Positions 7,361-14,037 of a DNA stretch of 64,000 nt are shown piece after piece; the first letter of the stretch is position 1, and each line of letters begins with the position of its first letter. A program made the position numbers and the translations under genes. This stretch comes from Azoarcus sp. Aa7 (GTDB taxonomy: Bacteria > Pseudomonadota > Gammaproteobacteria > Burkholderiales > Rhodocyclaceae), in the NCBI RefSeq assembly GCF_014822185.1, contig NZ_QVLR01000104.1, positions 1-64,000 of the forward strand, given 5' to 3'. Below the pieces are notes generated by a model. It saw nothing but the letters and a program-made list of their open reading frames with translations, was not told the DNA's origin and did no database searches.

Positions 7361-8233
7361 TTAAGCTTTCCTGCGCAGCGCGCGTTCGGCCGACTCTACG
7401 GTGTTCGCGAGCAGCATGGTGATGGTCATCGGCCCGACGCCGCCGGGCACCGGCGTAATCGCCGACGCGACTTCCTTCGCCGATGCGAAATCGACGTCGC
7501 CGCACAGCTTGCCGGCATCCGGCCCTTCGGTCAGGCGGTTGATGCCGACGTCGATGACGACCGCACCGGGCTTGATCATGTCGCCGGTGACGAAGCGCGG
7601 TTTGCCGATCGCGGCGACGAGGATGTCGGCGCGGCGGGTGTGGAAGGCGAGGTCGCGCGTCTTCGAGTGCGTGACGGTGACGGTCGCGCCGGCATTGGTC
7701 AGCAGCATCGCCATCGGCTTGCCGACGATGTTCGAGCGGCCGATGATGACGGCCTCGGCGCCCTGCACCGGAACGTTCTCGGCTTCGAGCATCTTCATGA
7801 CGCCATGCGGCGTGCAGGGCAGGAAGGCTTCCTGGCCTTGCGACAGACGCCCGACGTTCTCGGCGTGAAAACCGTCGACGTCCTTCTCGACACTGATCGC
7901 CTCGAGCACTTCCGCCTCGTTGAACTGCTTGGGCAGGGGCAGTTGCACGAGGATGCCGTGCACCGCGGGGTCGGCGTTGAGCGCGGCGATCTTCGCCATG
8001 ACTTCGGCGGCGTCGACATCGGCCGGGAAATCGTAGCGCAGCGAGCGGATGCCAGCCTTTTCGCAGCCGGACACCTTGTTGCGGACATACACGGCAGAAG
8101 CCGGATTGTCGCCGACGAGGATCACTGCGAGGCAGGGTTGCACCCCTTGCGCACTGAGCGTTGCCGCACGGTCGGCAATTTCGCCGCGCACGCGCGCCGA
8201 GAGGGCGTTGCCGTCGATGATGCGAGCAGTCAT
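7361..8233 (-). CDS. folD: Bifunctional methylenetetrahydrofolate dehydrogenase / methenyl-THF cyclohydrolase, FolD
   Basis: 290 residues. It interconverts 5,10-methylene-THF and 10-formyl-THF with NADP, supplying formyl groups for purine synthesis, which fits its place before purE-purK. Seen are [17 protein letters not shown] (catalytic Tyr and Lys region), [34 protein letters not shown], and the NADP-binding [17 protein letters not shown]. The C-terminus has [19 protein letters not shown]. It is the first gene of the minus-strand unit; a REP-like palindrome lies 76 bases upstream. Confidence 0.97.
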   Translation of the reverse strand: MTARIIDGNALSARVRGEIADRAATLSAQGVQPCLAVILVGDNPASAVYVRNKVSGCEKAGIRSLRYDFPADVDAAEVMAKIAALNADPAVHGILVQLPLPKQFNEAEVLEAISVEKDVDGFHAENVGRLSQGQEAFLPCTPHGVMKMLEAENVPVQGAEAVIIGRSNIVGKPMAMLLTNAGATVTVTHSKTRDLAFHTRRADILVAAIGKPRFVTGDMIKPGAVVIDVGINRLTEGPDAGKLCGDVDFASAKEVASAITPVPGGVGPMTITMLLANTVESAERALRRKA

Positions 8234-8308
8234 GGAAGATGCCCTGATGAAAAACCCGCGATTTTATCGCAGGATCAGGGGCTTGTGCGAACGGCGCGAG
8301 GAGTGCGC

Positions 8309-8383
8309 GTAGGGCGGGATGAAATCCCGCCACCACGCAACGCGCGTCATCGGCCGATGCGGCGGGATTTCATCCCGCCCTAC
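8309..8383. repeat. Pair of inverted REP-like elements
   Basis: A 23-bp element, GTAGGGCGGGATGAAATCCC plus GCC (8309-8331), is repeated perfectly inverted at 8361-8383, separated by 29 bases. Each unit is itself a small hairpin (GCGGGAT-GAA-ATCCCGC). The right copy includes the stop codon of iorB. Such paired units are typical of REPINs moved by RAYT-type transposases; the whole pair could fold as one long hairpin between iorB and folD. Confidence 0.75.
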
Positions 8384-8997
8384 GATTCCGTGGCCGCCAG
8401 CGCCTCGCCGGCCACCGCCCGCCGTCCCGCCTCGAAGGCCCCGCGGTTGGCATCGACGAGCTGCGGCTTGCGCGTGCCGAAACGGGCCAGCACAGCGTCG
8501 CGCAGGGCTTCTGCCGGGAAAGGCAGCCTGTCGGCACAGGCGCCGAGCATCACGGTGTTGCCGAGGCGGATGTTGCCCAGCTGGATCGCGAGCGAGCTGG
8601 CGTCGAACGCATGCACCGTCAGCCCCAGCGCGCGCATCTGCGCGACCGGATCTTCGGGATAGTCGAACAGGCCGAGATTGACGACCGGCGGCACGATGCG
8701 ACCGGAGTTCACGAGCGCGACGCCGTCCGGGCGCAGCATGTGGCTCCAGCGCAGCGCTTCGGCCGATTCGAAGCCGATCAGCAGGTCCGCCTCGCCGGGG
8801 GCGATCTGCGGCGACAGGACGACGTCGCCGAAACGCAGGTGCGAGGTGACGACCCCGCCGCGCTGGCTCATGCCGGCGACTTCGGTCTTCTTTACATCGA
8901 AGCCGAGCGAGATGGCCGCTTCGGCGAGGATTTCGGTCGCCGTCATGACGCCCTGCCCGCCGACGCCGCACACGAGGATGTTGGTGATCTTGGACAT
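8380..8997 (-). CDS. iorB: Indolepyruvate:ferredoxin oxidoreductase beta subunit
   Basis: 205 residues, the gamma-domain-like subunit of 2-oxoacid:ferredoxin oxidoreductases. With IorA it decarboxylates aryl pyruvates (indolepyruvate, phenylpyruvate) to aryl-acetyl-CoA, reducing ferredoxin. Seen are ILVCGVGGQGVMTATEIL at the N-terminus, VKKTEVAGMSQRGGVVTSHLR with the conserved SQRGG, and GEADLLIGFESAEALR. It starts eight bases after iorA ends. The C-terminal codons and stop lie in a REP-like palindrome, so the present C-terminus may have been set by that insertion. A role in aromatic amino-acid breakdown is inferred from the family. Confidence 0.93.
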   Translation of the reverse strand: MSKITNILVCGVGGQGVMTATEILAEAAISLGFDVKKTEVAGMSQRGGVVTSHLRFGDVVLSPQIAPGEADLLIGFESAEALRWSHMLRPDGVALVNSGRIVPPVVNLGLFDYPEDPVAQMRALGLTVHAFDASSLAIQLGNIRLGNTVMLGACADRLPFPAEALRDAVLARFGTRKPQLVDANRGAFEAGRRAVAGEALAATES

Positions 8998-9005
8998 GGC
9001 GGCGC

Positions 9006-10886
9006 TCACTTCCTGACGAACTGGACGGACTGCACGGATTGCACGGATTGCACGGGATCGGCGTGCACGATGGCCTCGGGCGCGCAGGGCTGCACGCACA
9101 GGCCGCAGCCGGTGCAGGCCGAGGTTTCGATGCGCACAAAGGAGAGATCGACCTCCTTGCCCGACGCCTTGACGACCTTGTCGCGGCGCGTGACGTGGAT
9201 CGCCGGGCAGCCGACCTCGATGCAGTTGCCGCAGCCGGTGCAACGGTCCTCCTCGACGGTGTAGGACTTGGCCGGCTGGTAGTGGTCGATCAGCACGCAG
9301 GGGCGGTTGGTGATGATGACCGAGGGTTCCTCGATCTTCGTTTCTTCGCGCAGCGCCTTGAACAGCACCGGCAGTTCGTAGGGATCGAGGACGCGGATGC
9401 GCTCCTTCTTCACGCCGAGCGCCTCGCACAGCTTGGCGAAATCGACGCGCGCGGTTTCCTCGCCGTGGATGTCGCGTCCGGTACCGGGGTTGTCCTGGCC
9501 GCCGGTCATGCCGACGGCGCGGTTGTCGAGCAGAAGCACGGTGACGTTGCCGCGGTTCCAGGTAATGTCGAGCAGGCCCTGCATGCCCATGTGCATGAAG
9601 GTGGAGTCGCCGATCACCGCGACAACCTTCTTGTTCTCGTCGACCTTGCCGCGCCCCTTGTCCATGCCCAGCGCGGTACCCATCGACGCCCCCATCGAGA
9701 TGCAGGTGTCGAGCGCGTTCCACGGGTGGCCGGCGCCCAGCGTGTAGCAGCCGATGTCGCCGGAGATGATGACGTTGCGCATCTGCGACAGCGTGTAATA
9801 CACGCCCAGGTGCGGGCAGGCGACGCACATCGTCGGCGGGCGCGGGAAGACCTGCTGCGGCGGGACATGCTCCGGTTCCGGCACGACCTCGCCACGCAGG
9901 CGCTTGACCGCGGGCTCCAGCACGTCGGGGGCGAGTTCGCCGATGCGTGGCAGCACGTCCTTGCCATGGCAGGCGATGCCGGCGGCCTTCATTTCGGTTT
10001 CGAGCAGCGGCTCGGTCTCCTCGACGACCAGCACGGCGTCGACCGTGGCGGCGAAGCGCCGCAGGCTTTCGAGCGGCGGCGGACAGGAGAGGCCGAGCTT
10101 GAACACCGGGGCGTCCGGGAAGGCCTCGCGCACGTGCATGAAGGTGGGGCCGGAGGTGACGAAGCCGATGCGGCGGTCGCTTCCATCGACCTGAAAATTG
10201 AGCGGGGTGACTTCCGCCTCGGCACGCGCAGCGGACTCGCGTTCGAACATCGAAGGCAGGCGCGGCTTGGCGTTGCCGGGCACCATGACCCAGTGGCGCG
10301 GATCCTTGACGAAGCCCTTGGGCTCGACTTCGATCCGCTCGCCAGTGTGCACCACGCCCTTCACATGGCAGATGCGCGTCGTCAGCCGCAGGATCACCGG
10401 GCTCTTCAGGCGCTCGGACAGCTCGAAGGCGGCGAGCGTCATCGAATAGGCTTCCTGCGAGTCGGCGGGTTCGAGCACCGGCACGTGCGCAAAGCGCCCC
10501 CAGTAGCGCGAATCCTGCTCGTTCTGCGACGAGGACATGCCGACATCGTCGGCCACGGCGATCACGAGACCGCCTTCGGTGCCAGTGACGGTCATCGTCA
10601 TCAGCGCGTCGGAGGCCACGTTGAGGCCCACGTGCTTCATCGCGCAGAACGCGCGCGCACCGACCATCGAGGCGCCGAGGGCCACTTCCATCGAGACCTT
10701 CTCGTTCACCGACCATTCCGTATGCAGGCCGGAATAGCGCGAAAGGATCTCGAGGATTTCGGTCGACGGAGTACCCGGATAAGCGGCGGCGACGCGGGTG
10801 CCCGCTTCCCAGACGGCACGCGCGACCGCGTCGTTGCCGGAGAGGAACATGCGGGCGGCCGCGGGAACGGTCTGAGTGGCAGGCAT
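9006..10886 (-). CDS. iorA: Indolepyruvate:ferredoxin oxidoreductase alpha subunit
   Basis: 626 residues from MPATQTVPAAARMFLSGNDA; a start 12 codons upstream is possible but would lie inside the operator. Seen are AAYPGTPSTEILEIL (pyrimidine-binding domain), MCVACPHLGVYYTL and SGDIGCYTLGAGHPW (thiamine diphosphate domain), GDSTFMHMGMQGL and DNRAVGMTGGQDNPGTG (Mg/TPP site). The C-terminus has two 4Fe-4S motifs, CTGCGNCIEVGCP and CTGCGLCVQPCAPEA. The tail ends in VQSVQSVQSVQF, encoded by 9-bp tandem repeats. In Aromatoleum-type bacteria the homologue acts on phenylpyruvate in phenylalanine degradation; that substrate is inferred here. Confidence 0.94.
   Translation of the reverse strand: MPATQTVPAAARMFLSGNDAVARAVWEAGTRVAAAYPGTPSTEILEILSRYSGLHTEWSVNEKVSMEVALGASMVGARAFCAMKHVGLNVASDALMTMTVTGTEGGLVIAVADDVGMSSSQNEQDSRYWGRFAHVPVLEPADSQEAYSMTLAAFELSERLKSPVILRLTTRICHVKGVVHTGERIEVEPKGFVKDPRHWVMVPGNAKPRLPSMFERESAARAEAEVTPLNFQVDGSDRRIGFVTSGPTFMHVREAFPDAPVFKLGLSCPPPLESLRRFAATVDAVLVVEETEPLLETEMKAAGIACHGKDVLPRIGELAPDVLEPAVKRLRGEVVPEPEHVPPQQVFPRPPTMCVACPHLGVYYTLSQMRNVIISGDIGCYTLGAGHPWNALDTCISMGASMGTALGMDKGRGKVDENKKVVAVIGDSTFMHMGMQGLLDITWNRGNVTVLLLDNRAVGMTGGQDNPGTGRDIHGEETARVDFAKLCEALGVKKERIRVLDPYELPVLFKALREETKIEEPSVIITNRPCVLIDHYQPAKSYTVEEDRCTGCGNCIEVGCPAIHVTRRDKVVKASGKEVDLSFVRIETSACTGCGLCVQPCAPEAIVHADPVQSVQSVQSVQFVRK
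9027..9053. repeat. Three tandem 9-bp repeats at the 3' end of iorA
   Basis: GGACTGCAC is followed by GGATTGCAC twice. In iorA (minus strand) the units encode V-Q-S repeats just before the stop. The region lies after the last Fe-S cluster and is probably tolerated tail sequence. The number of units could vary between strains by slippage. Confidence 0.65.
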
Positions 10887-10915
10887 GGAATGACCCTGGA
10901 TGATGTGAATCGGAG

Positions 10916-10949
10916 AGAGCAAAGTTTACCGATCGGTCAACTTTGCTCT
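10916..10949 (-). promoter_or_regulatory. 34-bp palindromic operator upstream of iorAB (TetR type)
   Basis: Arms AGAGCAAAGTT (10916-10926) and AACTTTGCTCT (10939-10949) flank the perfect palindrome ACCGATCGGT, with a single mismatched pair in 34 bp. The core ACCGATCGGT with flanking TTxACC is the style of TetR-family operators, including PaaR/FadR-like regulators of aromatic and fatty acyl-CoA catabolism. It ends 30 bases before the iorA start and so probably overlaps its promoter. Identity of the regulator is inferred. Confidence 0.7.
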
Positions 10950-10964
10950 ATTGACCAGGATCAA

Positions 10965-10983
10965 ACGGGGCAAAATGCCCCGT
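10965..10983 (-). terminator. Hairpin after the chemoreceptor gene
   Basis: ACGGGGCA and TGCCCCGT form a perfect 8-bp stem with an AAA loop, 11 bases past the stop of the minus-strand chemoreceptor gene. The T-run is short (TTT), so it is a weak intrinsic terminator. Confidence 0.5.
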
Positions 10984-10994
10984 ACTGAAAGGAT

Positions 10995-12638
10995 TCAGTC
11001 CACGCGAAAGCCGGCGGTGAGGGCTTCGAGCGCTTCGGCGCTGTGCCTGAGCTTTTCCGTCGATTCGGTGCTGCTGCGGATTTCGCTGCTGCTGCGCTCG
11101 GCCATCTGCGCGACTTCCTGCATGTTGGTCGCGACGCTGTTGCTGGCAGCGGTGAGTTCCTTCATCGACGAGACGACGTCTTCGAGGCGGCCCAGCGTGT
11201 CGCGCGCGCCCTCGCGGATTTCGCGCAGCGCATCGGCTGCCTGCTGGGAGCGGCGTGCGCCGGAATCGACCTTGGGCACGATCTGCTCGATGCTCGCCAC
11301 CGCGCTTTCGGTCTCGGCCTTCACGGACTGGATCACCTGCGAGATCTGCGCCGTGGCCGCGCCCGTGCGCTCGGCAAGCTTGCGCACTTCGTCGGCGACA
11401 ACGGCGAAGCCGCGGCCCTGCTCGCCCGCACGCGCGGCCTCGATCGCCGCATTGAGCGCGAGCAGGTTGGTCTGGTCGGAGATTTCGCGGATCACGTTGG
11501 CGATCTCGCCGATCTCGCCCGAGCGGTCACGCAGCACCTGGATCTGCTTCGCCGCGCTGCTGACCGTCTCCGAGATCTGGGCGATGCCTTCCGAGGCGTC
11601 GCGGGCGAGATCCTCGCCGCGTTGCGCGACCTCCGCGGTGCGCTGCGAGTTGCCGCGCGCCTCGTCGGTGTTTTCGGACACATGGGCAATGCTCACCGCC
11701 ATCTGCTCGATCGCGGCAGCGGTGCTGCCGGCAACTTCAGTCTGGTGCAGCGCCGCGTCGTGGATCGCCTGTCCGGCATCGGCGGCCTGGCGCACGGCGT
11801 CGGTGACGTCGTGGGCATTGTCGCGCACGCGCCGGATCACTTCGGCCAGCCGCGACTGCATCTGATCCATTGCGTAAGTGATGCTGCGTGAATCGCCCTC
11901 CTTCACCTTGACGTGCGAAGTCAGGTCACGCTCCGCGATCCGCGCGGCGATGCGCTGCAGCTCCGACGGCTCGCCACCGAGCTGGCGCAGGATGCCGCGA
12001 CCGATGCGCCACGACACCAGGACCAGCAGCAGCACGGCAACGCCGGCGAAGATCAGTGTCTGCGTCGTCTGACGCCAGAAGACCCGATCCATGTCATTAA
12101 CATAGACGCCAGTCCCGAGGATCCAGCCCCAGGGCGCAAACGCCTTGACGTAGGAAATCTTCGGCTGCGGCTCGCTCTCGCCCGGCTTGGGCCAGAGATA
12201 GTCGACGAAGCCGGCGCCGTCCTTGCGCACGACTTTGACGAACTCGACGAACAGGCGCTTGCCCTTGGGGTCGGCGGCATCGGTCATGTCCCGCCCGTCG
12301 AGCTCCGGCTTGATCGGATGCATCAGGGTGCGCGGGTGCATGTCGGTGACGAAGAAGTATTCACCCTCGCCGTGGCGCAGCCCCTTGATCGCAGCTTTCG
12401 CTGCAGTCTGCGCATCCTCGCGGCTCATTTCGCCCGAGACCTCGCGCTTGTGGAAATACTCCAGCGTCCCGTGCACGGACTCGACCGCGTGCTGGACGCT
12501 TCCCTTGCGCTCGCCCTCCATCGCCCCCCGGAAAGAGACCACCGCCTGGGCCATCACCGCCGCGAACAGAACGAACGCCACGACCACGATGAGGCGCAAG
12601 CGGAATCCCACACTCAAGCCATACAGATTCGGCACCAT
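10995..12638 (-). CDS. Methyl-accepting chemotaxis protein with periplasmic Cache domain
   Basis: 547 residues. Membrane segment 1 is at ~13-34, a periplasmic single-Cache domain at ~35-190 ([48 protein letters not shown]), membrane segment 2 at ~195-213, HAMP at ~214-268, then the cytoplasmic signalling helices. The hairpin tip [20 protein letters not shown] and [20 protein letters not shown] is the hallmark that docks CheA/CheW. Cache domains of this type often sense small carboxylates; the ligand is not known. A FliA-type promoter lies ~50 bases upstream, so it is a class III flagellar gene. The C-terminus lacks an NWETF-like CheR pentapeptide. Confidence 0.93.
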   Translation of the reverse strand: MVPNLYGLSVGFRLRLIVVVAFVLFAAVMAQAVVSFRGAMEGERKGSVQHAVESVHGTLEYFHKREVSGEMSREDAQTAAKAAIKGLRHGEGEYFFVTDMHPRTLMHPIKPELDGRDMTDAADPKGKRLFVEFVKVVRKDGAGFVDYLWPKPGESEPQPKISYVKAFAPWGWILGTGVYVNDMDRVFWRQTTQTLIFAGVAVLLLVLVSWRIGRGILRQLGGEPSELQRIAARIAERDLTSHVKVKEGDSRSITYAMDQMQSRLAEVIRRVRDNAHDVTDAVRQAADAGQAIHDAALHQTEVAGSTAAAIEQMAVSIAHVSENTDEARGNSQRTAEVAQRGEDLARDASEGIAQISETVSSAAKQIQVLRDRSGEIGEIANVIREISDQTNLLALNAAIEAARAGEQGRGFAVVADEVRKLAERTGAATAQISQVIQSVKAETESAVASIEQIVPKVDSGARRSQQAADALREIREGARDTLGRLEDVVSSMKELTAASNSVATNMQEVAQMAERSSSEIRSSTESTEKLRHSAEALEALTAGFRVD

Positions 12639-12687
12639 ATACCCCCGACAAAATTAATGGCCGCAAATATTAATTTAATAACGACCA

Positions 12688-12714
12688 TTAACGGGTGTAC
12701 GCACCCAAACTTGA
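12688..12714 (-). promoter_or_regulatory. Sigma28 (FliA) promoter of the chemoreceptor gene
   Basis: On the minus strand TCAAGTTT (12707-12714), 11 bases, then CCCGTTAA (12688-12695) matches the FliA consensus TAAAGTTT-N11-GCCGATAA at 13 of 16 positions with exact spacing. The start codon is at 12638. Confidence 0.7.
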
Positions 12715-12770
12715 GCTCCGGTGACACACACGGACAGGAAAACGGTCGACGGGAGGCGACCGGGGGGCAT

Positions 12771-13370
12771 TCACTCCATCACGCTGAGGAACCTTGCGAC
12801 CGCCTCGATCTCCGGGTCGGCAATGTTCTCGACGACCGTGTGCATGACCATGTTGGGCGAGATGCGGGAATGCTCGCGGAAGGCCCGCAACTGGGTGGCG
12901 AGATACTGCGCATGCTGTCCGGCAAGGCGCGGCAGGTACATCGCTCCGCGGCCCTGCGGACCGTGGCAGGTCGTGCAGGCGGTGACGCCTTTTGCCGGGA
13001 TGCCGGAATAGTAGATGTGGCGGCCGATATCGACCTGCGCCGGATCGGCGCCCTGCTCCGGCACCATCGGCTTGGCGCTGAAATATTCGGCCAGCGCGCG
13101 CATTTCGCCGCCGGAGAGGTCTTCGACGCGCTGCTTCATGCGCTTGCTGGTGCGCACGCCGGTCTTGAAGTTGGCCATCTGCCGGGTGAGGTATTCGACG
13201 TCCTGGCCCGCGAGCTTGGGAAACTCGGCCTCGCCGCTGAGTCCGTTCGTGCCGTGGCACTTGCGGCAGCGTTCACGGACCAGTTGCTCCACCGGCCGGT
13301 CGGGGGCGGCGATGGCCGGTGCCATGCACCCGAGGATGAGGACTGCGACCAGACACTTCCCGACGCTCAT
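12771..13370 (-). CDS. Periplasmic di-haem cytochrome c, c4-like
   Basis: 199 residues. A signal peptide of ~21 residues (KCLVAVLILGCMAPAIA) precedes two cytochrome c domains, with haem motifs CRKCH (~35-39) and CTTCH (~132-136). Each domain has a likely Met ligand region (TSKRM, SPNMVMHT). Two-domain c4 cytochromes shuttle electrons from the bc1 complex to terminal oxidases or other periplasmic enzymes. The gene starts 31 bases after the FixJ-type regulator gene on the same strand and may be transcribed with it; whether it is a target of that system is not known. Confidence 0.88.
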   Translation of the reverse strand: MSVGKCLVAVLILGCMAPAIAAPDRPVEQLVRERCRKCHGTNGLSGEAEFPKLAGQDVEYLTRQMANFKTGVRTSKRMKQRVEDLSGGEMRALAEYFSAKPMVPEQGADPAQVDIGRHIYYSGIPAKGVTACTTCHGPQGRGAMYLPRLAGQHAQYLATQLRAFREHSRISPNMVMHTVVENIADPEIEAVARFLSVME

Positions 13371-13401
13371 GTTTCCCCCTCCGCAACGGGCGGCACATCC
13401 G

Positions 13402-14037
13402 TCAGCGGCCGCCGCCTCCGGGCGCCGCCAGCACGTTCTGCACGAGTTCGGCCAGCGAATTGGCCTCCATCTTCTCCATCACGCGCGCCCGGTGGACTTC
13501 CACCGTCTTGATGCTGATGCCGAGCACGTCGGCAATCTGCTTGTTGAGCTTGCCCGCGATGATGAGATCCAGCACCTCGCGCTCGCGCTGCGTCAGGTGC
13601 GTCAGGCGCCGCGCGGTCTGCGCCTCGAGCTGCCGCTTGTCCCGGTTCTGCTGCTCGGCTGCGAGGCATTCCGAGATCAGGTTCAGCATGTCGCGCTCGC
13701 TGAACGGCTTCTCGATGAAATCGACGGCCCCCTTCTTCACCGCCGATACTGCCATCGGCACGTCGCCATGACCGGTGATGAAAATCACCGGCAACGTGAA
13801 GTGGCGGCGCTTGAGCTCCTCGAAGAGCTCCAGCCCGCTCATGCCGGGCATGCGCACGTCGAGCACGAGACAACCCGTCATCGCCGGGATGTAGTCGCGC
13901 AGAAAGCTCTCGGCGGACTCCCATGCCCGCACGCCATGCCCGCTCGACTCGAGCAGCCACACGAGCGAATCGCGCAGGGCTTCGTCGTCATCGACGATGT
14001 AGATGCATTGTTCAGGTACGGCGGACGGTCCTGTCAC
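13402..14037 (-). CDS. FixJ-family response regulator
   Basis: 211 residues from a GTG at 14037; GAGG lies six bases upstream, while the in-frame ATG at 14100 would lie deep inside the kinase gene and add residues before the receiver. The receiver has DDDEAL, the phosphoacceptor Asp in CLVLDVRMPGMSG, TGHGD and the switch Lys in FIEKPF. The C-terminal LuxR-type helix-turn-helix is LTQREREVLDLIIAGKLNKQ followed by SIKTVEVHRARVMEKM. It overlaps the kinase gene by 26 bases, so the two form a pair. Targets may include the cytochrome c gene behind it or the divergent binding protein; this is inferred from position. Confidence 0.92.
   Translation of the reverse strand: MTGPSAVPEQCIYIVDDDEALRDSLVWLLESSGHGVRAWESAESFLRDYIPAMTGCLVLDVRMPGMSGLELFEELKRRHFTLPVIFITGHGDVPMAVSAVKKGAVDFIEKPFSERDMLNLISECLAAEQQNRDKRQLEAQTARRLTHLTQREREVLDLIIAGKLNKQIADVLGISIKTVEVHRARVMEKMEANSLAELVQNVLAAPGGGGR

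Noticed and set aside
4670-8662. Long plus-strand open frames opposite tsaC-purK-purE-folD-iorB
   Set aside because: They are antisense shadows produced by the high GC at third positions; the minus-strand frames have clear family motifs.
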